64,000 nt of DNA. Origin: Nelumbo lutea (taxonomy: Eukaryota; Streptophyta; Magnoliopsida; Proteales; Nelumbonaceae). Below are positions 44,904 through 63,900 of the stretch, in pieces (position 1 is the first letter of the stretch; each line of letters starts with the position of its first letter). The notes beneath the pieces were generated by a model, which saw only the letters and a list, made by a program, of their open reading frames with translations, did no database searches and had not been told where the DNA came from. The stretch is from the NCBI GenBank assembly GCA_022828595.1, contig JAKGHH010000002.1:44362222-44426221 (forward strand), written 5' to 3'. The translations under genes were made by a program, and so were the position numbers.

Positions 44904-45197
44904 TGTTGAAGTTCGGCCTGCCATAGAAGTCTGTTTTGTTTGTTAGCTGAAAAGTAAAGTAAACAGCAAGAAGGAAGAGAGGAAAGAAGAAGGAAGAAAG
45001 AGGAAGAAGAAGAGAAAAGGTCTGGTTCGAATTAGGAAAAAGTCAACCCTAGTTTCGGCCAGACCTATTATTATATTATTAATATAATTGGAAAAGACAT
45101 AAGTGCCCTTATTTAAATAAGAGGCACTCGAACTAATATAATAGTACACATCAGCATTCTCAACAGGTACAAAGACCGAAATACCCCTTCACTAACA
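44904..45197 (-). repeat. Copia 5' LTR
   Basis: Mate of 38834-39127, with TGTTAGTGAAGGGG...CTTCAACA ends on the minus strand. The primer-binding site lies just inside, at 44882-44903. Confidence 0.95.
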
Positions 45198-45202
45198 GTA
45201 TG

Positions 45203-45864
45203 CTTATGTCATGCCTTTATATATAGTTTCTGAAGCTAAATGTCATTTCTCAAGACATGTGTCTTGCCAAATTTTATTTTCTAACATCTGTTGATTTTTT
45301 ATGGTATAATTTCTTGTAGAAGGTGAGCCAATGGTTTTGCTAACAGATAAGCTAAACAAGGGTCAACTAGGGGACAACCTTTTTGGCCAGCAGTTGTAAT
45401 GATGGATTCCTATGTGGGGTTAGCACTCCTTAAATGGGGTGCTTGTCTTGTGCTTACTTTATAAAGATTAAATGAAAGTTACTGTTTCCAATAAAAAAGT
45501 GTTTTTTGATTTGTGTTTATAAAGATTTTTAAGAAGTATTTTTCTTGACAAGTGTTATAGTATATTAAAACATACCATATGTTTTCTTTAAAGAAATTAA
45601 TGTTATATAGTACATCTAGAAGTATCCATGCAGTATCCGGGTAAGTATTTTGGTTCTCTTCCAAGAGTTTGTGGAGTTCTTTTTTTCTTTTCTTTTTGGG
45701 GTCAGCTTTGTTCTGCTGCTACTTTAAAATTGTTAGCAAAATTTGTTTGGATTTCTTTTTTGTTAAACCAATTTTCTCTCTTTCATTGTACATTTTCTGT
45801 GCCTGTTTTGGCTTTCAGTTATACTGTTATATCTTTCTGAAACAAACTGTTTCATCTGTTTTAG
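45203..45864. other. Probable intron of SRP54, upstream side
   Basis: AT-rich sequence between the copia insertion and the first SRP54 exon. No other exon was recognised. It ends with a pyrimidine-rich tract and TTTTAG acceptor at 45864. Confidence 0.6.
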
Positions 45865-54060
<8,196 letters not shown>

Positions 54061-55318
54061 CTTTTTTTTTTTTTGATCAATAACACCAACTTCATTAAAT
54101 TAAGAGAAAAGAGGGAGAATGTATACAAGAGGGGAGATAAAATATCTTAGCTCCCAAATACAGAATACAAAGAGAATACATAGAGAAAAAATTAAAAACT
54201 AGCCCAAAAAACAGACTCCCTATTCACCCCTTGCTTGGCCAACCCATCCACAAATGAGTTGGCACTCCTCTTTACCTAGCTGAATTGGATCTCAATGTCC
54301 CTACACATCCATAAGAACTGCTTCTTTTCATTGTTAAAGTTCCACAAACCACTGTCCTCTTTCTTCAACCAGTTAACCACCACCTTCGAATCACCTTCCA
54401 GGATCAATCGGCTGACATTTAACTCCTTTGCTCTTCGAATTCCTTCAAGCGCTGCAAAGATAGAGCAATAACAACCCCTTCCTCATTCCTGAAAACTCCT
54501 CCAATCCCAGAGGGTCTTGGATTCCTTAAACTGCTGCCGTCAAAGTTCAACTTAATGAAACCCGAGGGGGGAGGGGACCAAGAGGGATAAAGAGTCCTCT
54601 TGCATCTAGCAGTGGAAGCAATCTCTTTCCAGTTTCTTAGCAAGTCATTCACAGGAAAGTCTAAGAACAGCTCCAAAGATTTCAGCCAGTGGGCAGCCCT
54701 TAAAAGGTTTAGGTCTAACAGTTCTTCCAGGGTTCTTTCCTTGTCTGAAAAATCACATGAATTTCTTTCTTCCCACAATGACCAACACCCTGGTGCCCTA
54801 ATACTACTCCACATAGTCTTCCCTCGCTTCTTAGGCCATTTGAAGAAAGAAGGAGAGAACAACCTTTGGACACTCTCCGGAGGAAACCAAGAACACCCAA
54901 AGCGGGAGAAAACCCTCTCCCAAACAGTTTTAGCAACCTTACAAGAGACCAAGAGGTGGTAGCCGGATTCCCCATCGACTTTACAAAGAGTACATCTATT
55001 AGGAAGTAGACAATAGTTGGGTCTCTTTCTCTAAAGTTAGTCAAATGTGTTAATTCTTTTCAAGAAAATTTCCCAACAAAAAAAGCCAACCCGAGGAGGA
55101 ATAGGCCTGCTCCAAATTTTTTTAGCCGGAAAGGACAACCCAAAGGGAACAGGAGGCCGAGTTAGGGCTTCAAAAAATGAGGCACAAGAAAAAGTACCAG
55201 AGGTAAAAGGAGTCCAAAATCTAGTGTCTTCCTTAGTAGGATTTAGGAAAACATTCTGAAGGGAGGCAAGTAAAGATACCAAGCTATCCAAGTCTGTATC
55301 CCTAATTGCCACAACCAT
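54061..55318 (-). mobile_element. 5'-truncated LINE (zf-RVT and RNase H)
   Basis: On the minus strand the 3' end reads GTTATTGATCAAAAAAAA (54062-54080 region). The frame at the other end reads VVAIRDTDLDSLVSLLASLQ, then KKIWSRPIPPRVGFFCWEIF, an inferred CTLCKVDGESGYHLLVSCK, MWSSIRAPGCWSLWEERNS, KLNFDGSSLRNPRPSGIGG and LILEGDSKVVVNWLKK. A deletion after GVVIALS removes about 30 residues of RNase H and shifts the frame. A short TSD-like pair (AATGCCACAATC at 54050 and ATTGCCACAACC at 55305) is imperfect. Confidence 0.85.
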
Positions 55319-55706
55319 TGAATCACTACCTTTAGATCTACTAGTAAGTGGTAATCAGTAAATCCACACATGATGACATGACACATCACATTCACAATTT
55401 AAAGTCTTTTTTTTTTCATATGATCAATAAAAAGAGATTTTATTAATATCAAGTTCAAGTATTACAATTAGGTGGGGGTTTTCTCCACCGTCAAGACAAC
55501 TTTATAATAATAACTTTTCCCAAAACATTAGGTGCGTAGCCATCCCCTGTTTAGCCAAAAACATCCCATTTGCTGATCTTTTCACCCATTTAAAGACAAC
55601 ATTCAGATCCCTTGTTATGCTTTATTTCCCAAAAAGTGTGTATAGATCCATGGGATTTGGGAGCTACATCTTTTCCATGAAATGACCACTAGTGTCCCTT
55701 CCCACC

Positions 55707-56858
55707 CAAGGTTCAAAGTATTGGAAACACCAAGTGTATCGGAAAGGCAATTTTAAGAGACGTATCGAGATACGCCTTGGATACACATGCGTATCGGCGA
55801 AAAACTAAGATACGCATAGATATGCTTGGAAATAGTTATTAAAGAAGAAAAACCCAACTCTTCTATCCAATCATAAAACATGCATTGGTACAACTTCTAA
55901 GTGAAAATATAATTAATAATATATTTAAAAAATAGTTATTAAATAAGAAATTTCAGTTGCTTTGTGGATATGATAAATCATCTATAGAATTATAATGTAT
56001 TCAATCATTGTGATCAAATGATAAAGTATAATTAATTAATTATTTTTTTTAGTTCCAAAAATATAAAAATAAAAGATAATTATTAAACAAGAAATTTCAA
56101 TTGGTTTGTGGATATGATAGATCATCCATAGAATTATAATATATTCAATTGTTGTGATCAAATGATAAAATATAATTAATTATTATTTATTTTTTAATTC
56201 TAAAAATATAGAAAATAAAAAAATATTAAAGAAGAAATTTTAATTGCTCTATGGATATGATAGATAAATGCATAGATATAAAAAATATTTAGTCTTTATA
56301 AGCAGAGAAAAAATTACATTTCCAAATTTTTTGTTAATTTATATTTTCCCCAAATATCTTCATGAAATTTCTTTAAATCTACCGATGACACAAAAAATTA
56401 TGATTTTGAATGTAAGAAATGTAGATCAATATAAATTTAAACATTCAAGAAAAAAAATCACAAGATATTATAAAAATTTGAAAAAAAAGTTACCTATTTT
56501 GCCACATTTTTTCAAAATTTGAAAAATCTAAAAAAAATTAACGATTCACACTTGTTTCTTGCAAATTTTTGTAAATCTAGCACTCTAGGAATGAGGTTTG
56601 GAGTTTTAGAGTCATCGGGGGGTGACAGAAGCATTATTTCAGGAAAAAGAAGCTTGCTTTCCCCATTTTTTTCAGTTTTTGGCAGTATCATTTTTGTTGA
56701 TACGCTACCGATACGTTCCGATACACCCCTTATACGGGTCCGATACGCATGAAAAAAGACGAGACACCCGATTTCCATGTGTATCTCATATCTGTTTTTC
56801 AAAGATACGATATGATACACCCCGTATCGGGTGTATTGTATCGAAATTGTAAACCTTG
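55707..56858. mobile_element. Non-autonomous hAT-like element, 1152 bp, in a LINE
   Basis: Inverted ends CAAGGTTCAAAGTATTGG on the left and, read from the right, CAAGGTTTACAATTTCGATA. Flanks TTCCCACC (55699-55706) and TTTCCACC (56859-56866) are an 8-bp TSD with one mismatch. Subterminal parts are rich in GTATCG/CGATAC words (GAGACGTATCGAGATACG; CCCGTATCGGGTG). Inner sequence is AT-rich with a diverged duplication around 55930 and 56090 (TTGTGGATATGATA...ATCAAATGATAAA). No transposase frame. Confidence 0.8.
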
Positions 56859-57316
56859 TTTCCACCTCCAAGTTGTGGAATCCAAATTGCTTAGAAAATT
56901 TTAAACCACGGAGTAATGCATACAGCTCTGTTGTCAATGCGCTACCATCTGCTAATGGTCCTAAAAACAATGCTAACACCTTTCTTTCTATGTCTCAGAA
57001 GACCCCTCCCAGTCCAGCTGTAGCCTGATTACCAATATAACTCCCATCAAAGTTAAATTTAACAAAGTTGGTTTCTGGGGGTCTCCAGTCCATATTTACT
57101 CTTTCCTTGGCTTGAGCTGATAGTGCCACTTCCTTCCAAGCTCTCAAAATGTCGTTTATTGAGAAACCTTGGAAATCCTCCAGGGTCTTCACCCAATGTG
57201 CCACTTTGGTCAAAGATCTCCATCTCTGTTCTACTCTTTTCACTGAAAATCCTCCTATTCTTTTCTTCCCATACCGTCCATAACATGGCTGTTCTCATTG
57301 CTTTCCACAACATGGT

Positions 57317-59935
57317 GAATGTAGCACGGAAGTTGGTGGTGGAGAGGCTGAAGGTTATGCAGATTGAGGCGAGTCAGACGAGGAAGATGGAGAGGCTGAA
57401 AGTCCTTAACACTAGTTTGGTCGGAAGTTTCGCCGGCTGGATTTGGAAGAAGAAAAAAGTGGAAGTTTCGGTGAGATCCAAATGGGGGAAGAACAGAGTT
57501 TGATGTATCAGAAAACTGAATGGAGGTTTGTTCTTATTTATGTTCCACAGCAGAAGAGATGCAGAGTGGACTTTGGAAGCAGAAGAGAGGGAAAATAGGG
57601 AGTTTGATTTAAGATTAAGTTGGTGGTTTCCAGCGACGGATATGATTCACAATGGGCGGAGGAGAGCACTGTGGATTGGAGTCCTGGGAATTCCCCTTTA
57701 TGCATGGTGTACGTTTACTTTTAAAGCAATTGGAAACTGCTGCTGTAAGTTTTTAGGATTTGATGACAGGTAGGAGGTGGGAGAAATTAGACATTGCAAG
57801 ATTGCCGGTGGAAATAGAAGATACCGCTGCTATCCCAACTTCGATGGTTCTCAGATTTGTGGGTGAAGATTATGATCTGAGAGTTTTGTAGAAGGAGAAG
57901 AACATGCTGTCTTCAGGGCTGAGAAAAGGTACAATTTGAGAGGAGAGCTGAGAAGAAGAAGAGGAGGTTGAGAGGGAATCACAGGTGAAAAGGTCTGAGA
58001 AGGAGGGGAAGATGAAAGGTCTCTCGGAGGTTGAAGATGATGGGGAGGAAAAACAAAGGGGTATGGAAGTAATTTCGCAAAGGGGGGAGGAGGCAATAGT
58101 TGAAGGAGATGAGAGATAAATGGAAAGGCGGGTCACTGTGTCTGGGCGGCTTGAGAGGAGGTATTTGAAGAGTCATTTAAGGTCTTTAATGAAGTTGATT
58201 CAGAGAGTGGGGAGGGATGCTTTAGATGGGGCATCTAAGGTTTTAAAGGTTTGTGGTTTGGGGAGTGAGGACCACTTCTATTTGTCGAAGCAAGGAAATA
58301 TTAGGAATGGGGACCATCTAAAACTGAACAAATTAAAGGTCTTCAAAAGAAAAGGCTTTAAGTTCAAGTCTTCAAGTCTTACAAGGAGGAGAGACCCACC
58401 TAAAGCTTGAAGAAGGAAGAACGAGGAATGGGTCTGGAAGGTTGCTAGGTGTGACAGTGCCAGAAAGAAAGAAGTGTTCTTGAGGATGGTTCATGCTTGA
58501 GACGGGTTGGAAGAGGATCGAAGGCCTGCTCCTCATGATGTGCAGGCTGGTGCAAGTTTTTTAAATGCGCTCTGCGATGGGAAAATGAGATGACCAGGGT
58601 GGAGCTTAATCGACAAGTAGGTTGTGTCTTAAGCTTTGGCTCCTTTTGGGTTGAGATTCAAGAAGACTCTTCTCAAGGAGGGAGGAATGCTCCGTCTTCC
58701 CAAGCTGTTGTAAGGCTAAGAGGGGAAGGAGAAAGAGGTCAAAGGTATGGGAGAATAGTGGTGGAAGGGGTGAAAGAGGAAGGGAGTGTTAAGGAATGAG
58801 AGGATGTTAAGGTACTCTGTGAAAGGGTTGAAGAGAGACGTTTGGGAGATGGTTCTAGTCTGAAGGGGGATAAGTGATAACAGAGATGGAGAGTGCAGCC
58901 CACAAGGAAGCAGCGTGGGACTCTCAAATTTGGAAGTGGTTGTGGAAGACTAGGAACTGATTTGGGCAGGAAAAGGAAGTTTGTGAACCCTGGTAGTTAT
59001 GTGGGGGAGGAGGTGTTGAAGAAGGCCCAGGTTGCAAATATTTAGAGCATGTTACAAATTTTTTTTCTAGATTGTAAGAAGGCCTGTTCAGGGCTGGTCC
59101 AACAAACAAATACAAGAGAGTTTATAAGAAAAAGGTTTTGAAACTCAAAGGCTCAAAGGAGGGGGAGAAGATATATACCAAGTCCCAAGGTTCAGCAGGG
59201 GTGGTGACTCAATCGATGGAGGTATTCAAGGAAATTTTAAAGCCAACTGTTGGGTTAGAGGAAGAGGAAAAGGGGGGGGGGGTTGGAATTGCTAAGGCTC
59301 CGTTTGTTTGCGTTACAAACGCCGAATAGGGGTATATATGTACCCTGGTTCGTGTTTGCAAGCATTTGTTTGAAACGTAAAAAAGTAATGATTATCAGAG
59401 CAAAAATGTATTTTCTGACACTTTTGTACTCTGAGAAGAGAGCATTACTGTACCTATTTTTTGGATACAATTTTGTGTTCTTTTGATAATTAACTTTTTT
59501 ATCAAAGTTAATGAATTGGAGCATAAGATAGTTGGAGCATTTAATGATTGGCTCACACTTTTGCACCTATTTCAAACAAACAAGATGAATGCACAAACGG
59601 TTTAAAATGTGAACCGTGTTTGCATTCATGAACCGAAAAATGGGTAAATATGTATACATATTTGCGTTTGCATTGCAACCAAACGCAGCCTAAAGAAAAG
59701 AAGGCCAAGGAGGTTTCTTCCAGTCAGCTAGGAGAAAAGGGAGCAGTGCTGGAGATTCAACGTGCTTTGTGGAGATGTAATTGTTTTCTCTTGAGGTCTA
59801 TGTAGTATTTCCATCTCCATCTTTTTGAGGATGCTCTTTTGTTGTTTTGGGTGCTGCCTCATCACCCTCTGATGATTGTATTAAGTTTCTTTTTTTAATG
59901 AAATTTTTCTTTTTACTCCTCAATAAAAAAAAATC
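57317..59935 (+). mobile_element. LINE ORF1-bearing insertion inside the minus-strand LINE
   Basis: Forward strand. It carries ORF1 (gag-like) pieces: WWFPATDMIHNGRRRALWIG, VLGIPLYAWCTFTFKAIGN and CKFLGFDDR (57620-57775), a DUF4283-type region found in plant L1 ORF1 and linked to RNA binding. It then runs on through charged, Glu/Gly/Arg-rich sequence with many stops. The end has CTCAATAAAAAAAAA (59919-59933), a poly(A) tail. ORF2 is missing, so it was internally deleted or copied from a shortened RNA. Confidence 0.75.
59296..59690. mobile_element. Tourist-like MITE, 395 bp, TAA TSD
   Basis: Inverted ends GGCTCCGTTTGTTTGCGTTA and, from the right, GGCTGCGTTTGGTTGCAATG. TAA flanks at 59293-59295 and 59691-59693 fit PIF/Harbinger. 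It sits in the ORF1-bearing LINE, so it is younger than that LINE. Confidence 0.85.
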
Positions 59936-60270
59936 TTCCCTTTTCTTTGGCTGCCTCAAGAAGATTGGGTCAAAGAGACCCACCACATCCTGAGGAGTCT
60001 ACCTGTACCCAAAGAGAGAACAAAGATGCTCCCAAATACAAATACAAAATAACAGGATAAAAAGATATGGGAGATGGTTTCACCATTGTTTTTGCATAGA
60101 AAGCAGATGTGAGGGGATAGACACTTGTTTGGCCTTCTTTTCTGCAACATATCACAAGTGTTAATCTTTCAAAGGAAAGCTTCCCAACAAAGTGCCTGAA
60201 TTTTAGGAGGGATTGACTTACACCAAATTTCTTTCATTGGGAAATTTACCCCCATGGTGGAAGATGGAAC

Positions 60271-60512
60271 TGTTGAAATCTATTAGTTAGTTTTCTTTTT
60301 TTAATTAATTAACTGTTTTTTTTTCCTGTTCTTTAGTGCCTCAGGGGCATTCTTGTAATCTTACCTTCCTTTATTATTAGTTGGGATGCCCTAATATAAA
60401 TACTAATGACTGGCGGCTGATCCCAGAATTCTCTTCATCTCCCTTCTCTTCTCTCTCTTCCTTTCTTCTCCCTTTCTTTTCTATTTCTCTGATTTGTTCA
60501 ACCCAGAAAACA
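60271..60512 (+). repeat. 5' LTR of a forward Ty1/copia element
   Basis: TGTTGAAATC...CCCAGAAAACA, 242 bp, followed at once by TGGTATCAGAGCAGG (primer-binding site, 60513). A TATA-like TAATATAAATAC lies at 60392. GGAAC (60266-60270) is the candidate left half of a TSD; the right LTR is outside the window. Confidence 0.88.
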
Positions 60513-60968
60513 TGGTATCAGAGCAGGTTTTCTGGGGTTAGAAGCAGTGCGACAAAGTCTTCTCAGTTTCTTCTCTGATGCAGTGAATGCAAGTCTTCTT
60601 AATCCTGTGGATCGTGTGATCCTTTCTTGTACCCAGGTAAGTGGGTTTTAGAGGTCCGGATGACCTGCAATCACTGTTTTTTTTGGGAACTGTTGATCGG
60701 GTGATCCTGTTTCTTGTACCCAGACAATTGGGTGTAGGGAATGACCTGTGATTGTGTGACAGTGGTTTGCTAATGTCTCTTGGGAAATTATAGTGGTTTG
60801 CTAAGGGATACCTAGTTCCCAAATTGCCTCCTTATATGTGTGTGGTGTTCCTAAGATCTGTTGTTTGACCGAACTGAACTATGAACTGTGAACTATGAAC
60901 TGAACTCAGCTGGACTGTGGCTGAACCGAACTGAACTGAACTGTCAAATTCAAATCAAACTTTATATC

Positions 60969-63900
60969 ATGTCATCTGAGGATTCTAGTGTGTCTAGTGG
61001 ACCTTCCAATCAAGGTGGAGTGAGTGGAGTATTTGATATGAGCTTCCCCATGGCTGTAATACCGTTTGATGGTTTCAATTACCTAGAATTGTCAAGGGGA
61101 ATTAAACTGTACATAACTACCAAGGGGAAGGTGGACTATATTAATGGTAAAACCAAAGAACCAAAGTCTCAGGGTGCAGAGCATGATAGGTGGGATCAGG
61201 AACAACATGGTGATATCATGGCTGCTACTTTCCATGCTGCCTCTGGTCATGAAGACATTCATGTGGGCTGGAACAGCTGTTGAGGTTTGGGAGCAGGCAA
61301 AATCTACTTATTCAGAGCAATGTCACTATGCCAAAATATACCCGTTGCAAGCTGCCTCCTCTACTTGTAAGCAGGGGAAAGGAGTCTCTCATCATATTAC
61401 TCAGATTTGACCATAGTTGTCAAGACGCCGCCTAGGCAACAAGGCGCCCTTTGAGGCTCGCCTCGCCCTTCGAAATTTATACTGGAAGTGTGATGCTGAT
61501 GCTAAGGCCTACAAGTGGGATGAACCCAGTATATGAGTCTCTTAGAGTTCAGATATTAGGAAGTAAAGATCTTCCTCCAATACAAGAAGTGTATGCCCTA
61601 GTACAATTCGAAGAGAGCAAATGGAATGTGATGAATAACTCAGAGGGGGAGCAAATTTCCTTAGTGGCAAAAGGGAGTGTGGATGTAGGAGGTAGCAATT
61701 CTTTTAAGAAGAGCGACTTTCAGAAGAAAGTGGATGATAAGGATAACTCAGAGGGGGAGCAAATTTCCTTAGTGGCAAAAGGGAGTGTGGATGTAGGAGG
61801 TAGCAATTCTTTTAAGAAGAGCGACTTTCAGAAGAAAGTGGATGATAAGGATAAGTTATGGTGTACTCATTGTTAAAAGGCTAGACATACCAGGAATACA
61901 TGTTGGGACCTCCATGGGAAGCCAAAGTGGGCTCAGGAGTCAAATAAGAAATCGAATCAGAATAGGAAGCCGGTACAGCAAGGTCAAAAAATGTTCAATA
62001 CAGCAAACTTAGCCTCTCAGGAGTCTCAGCAATCTACCACTACCAGCCTTCCTGGAACCAATCCCCAGGAAGATATCATTAACACTTTCCGTGACCATTT
62101 GGAGCTATATAGGAGGGCAACTTGCCAGATGGGTTCTACTCCTCTTGCCTCAACTTCCTTTGCATCTACTTCAGGTAATGGTAACTTTGCAACCACCTTC
62201 CATGTGTCCTCTCATTCATAAGATTCCCCTTGGATAATTAACTTTGGAGCCTCAAATCATATGACTAGTAAGTCAAATTGTTTTCAATCCTATCACCTTT
62301 TATCTGATAGGGACAAAGTGAGATTAGTTGATGGCTCTTTTTCCACCATTACTGGTCAAGGCACTGTATCCCTTACTTTTGGACTTACCCTTTCTAATGT
62401 GTTACATGTTCCACAATTGCCACTAAATTTGTTTTCTGTCAGTAGCATAACAAACTCATTAAACTGTTTAGTGACATTTTTCCCTTCTTGTGTACCATAG
62501 GATTTGGACTCGGGGAAGATTGGTAGAGGTTGTATGGTGGGTGGTCTTTACATGCTATAGAATAAAGCTAGTCTTGCGGTTATTGAGTCTACGAGTCAGT
62601 CTAGTAAGAGTTAGGTCTATTTATGGCATAGTCGTTTGAGTCATTTATCTTTTGAGTCACTAAAGGTCTTGCTTCCAGATTTGTTTAAAGTAGTGTCAGT
62701 GTCTGAATTTAAATGTCAAACTTGTTAGTTGAGCAAACATTGTAGAAATCATTTTTCTTCAAGAAATAATAAATCTGATCTCCCCTTCCATATTGTTTAC
62801 TCTGATGTTTGGGGCCCTATTACCTTACCATCTGAGCTTGGCTATAAATACTTCATTACACTTATTGATGACTACTCCAGATATACATGAGTGTATCCCG
62901 TGCAGTCCAGAGATGAAGTGCCAGAAATTGTAAAAGATTTCCAACACATGATATTCACTCAGTTTCAGATGGAGATTCGAATTTTCCAATCCGACGATGT
63001 GAAAGAGTACTTCCACAGTGACGTCACGGAGTTCTTTGCTTCGTGTGGGTCTATCCACCGTAGCTCTTGTGCCAAAACTTCTCAACAAAATGATGTTGTA
63101 GAAAGGAAAAACCGCCATCTCTTTGAAGTGGTTCGTGGGTTACTTATCCACACGAATGTTCCAAAACGATTTTGGTTAGATGCTATGTTATGTGCTGCCT
63201 ATCTCATCGACCACATGCCATCTGGCTTGCTAGGGTACAAGGCCTCCATCAACTCTTCTTTCCTAAAGCTCCTCTTTTTTCTATCCCTCTTCGTGTGTTT
63301 GGTTGTCGTTGTTTTGTTCAAAACTTGTCTCCTACCCGTGGTAAACTTGAATCTTGTGCTATTCTACGTGTATTTTTGGGCTACCCTTCTTCACGAAAGG
63401 GTTACCGTTGTTTTGACCCTGTTTCCAAGAAATACTATGTTTCTATGGGTGTGCCTTTCTTTGAGAGTGATTCTTTCTTTCCTGTTTCTCCTTAGGGGGA
63501 GAATAGGGTGGAGGAGAAACAAGTCCAAGTACTACCTCCTTTACCTGAAGCTATACCACCAACATCATCAGATTGATTGGGGACAAATCCTATCCAACTA
63601 GGTACTATTATTCCTATTGATATTCCTGACCCTACTACTATTGATTCTTCATTTGCTAATGACCTCGACATCCCTATTGCACAAAGGGAGTTACGTCTTG
63701 TACTACCAACCATCCAATCTCCCGTTTTGTCTCATATGAGAACATCTCACCCTCCTTTCATGCTTTCCTCTCTACCATTATACCTAAAAATGTGGCAGAG
63801 GCTCTTTCAGTACCTCAGTGGACAGATGCAATGAAAGAAGAGATAAATGCATTACATAAAAACGGGACATGGGAGTTAATGGATCTTCTTGTGGGTAAAG

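Larger units (their letters stand above)
38834..45197 (-). mobile_element. Ty1/copia retrotransposon with both LTRs and a 5-bp TSD
   Basis: Reverse-strand element of 6364 bp. LTRs are at 38834-39127 and 44904-45197 (294 bp each, about 9 differences by eye). GTATG at 38829-38833 and 45198-45202 is the TSD. On the minus strand, TGGTATCAGAGCCACATT (primer-binding site) follows the 5' LTR, and AGCTTGAGGGGGAG (polypurine tract) precedes the 3' LTR. Gag and the first half of pol are at 42509-44341; RNase H is at 39135-39860. The middle (end of integrase and reverse transcriptase) is missing and a LINE occupies its place. Confidence 0.95.
55405..60270 (-). mobile_element. LINE split into three pieces by later insertions
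   Basis: One minus-strand LINE appears as 55405-55706, 56867-57316 and about 59936-60270. In its own order: EIWCKSIPPKIQALCWEAFL, MLQKRRPNKCLSP, CFLCKNNGETISHIFLSCYF, FDPIFLRQPKKRE (right piece); MLWKAMRTAMLWTVWEEKNR, KFNFDGSYIGNQATAGLGG, LRGLKFSKQFGFHNLEVE (middle); VVFKWVKRSANGMFLAKQGM and the tail CTTTTTATTGATCATATGAA (left). The joins read through once the inserts at 55707-56858 and 57317-59935 are removed. The left part of ORF2 and ORF1 are absent, and a copia LTR starts at 60271. Confidence 0.85.

Noticed and set aside
61651..61860. CRISPR-like or satellite repeat in copia gag
   Set aside because: Only two contiguous units, in frame with gag; a local duplication.
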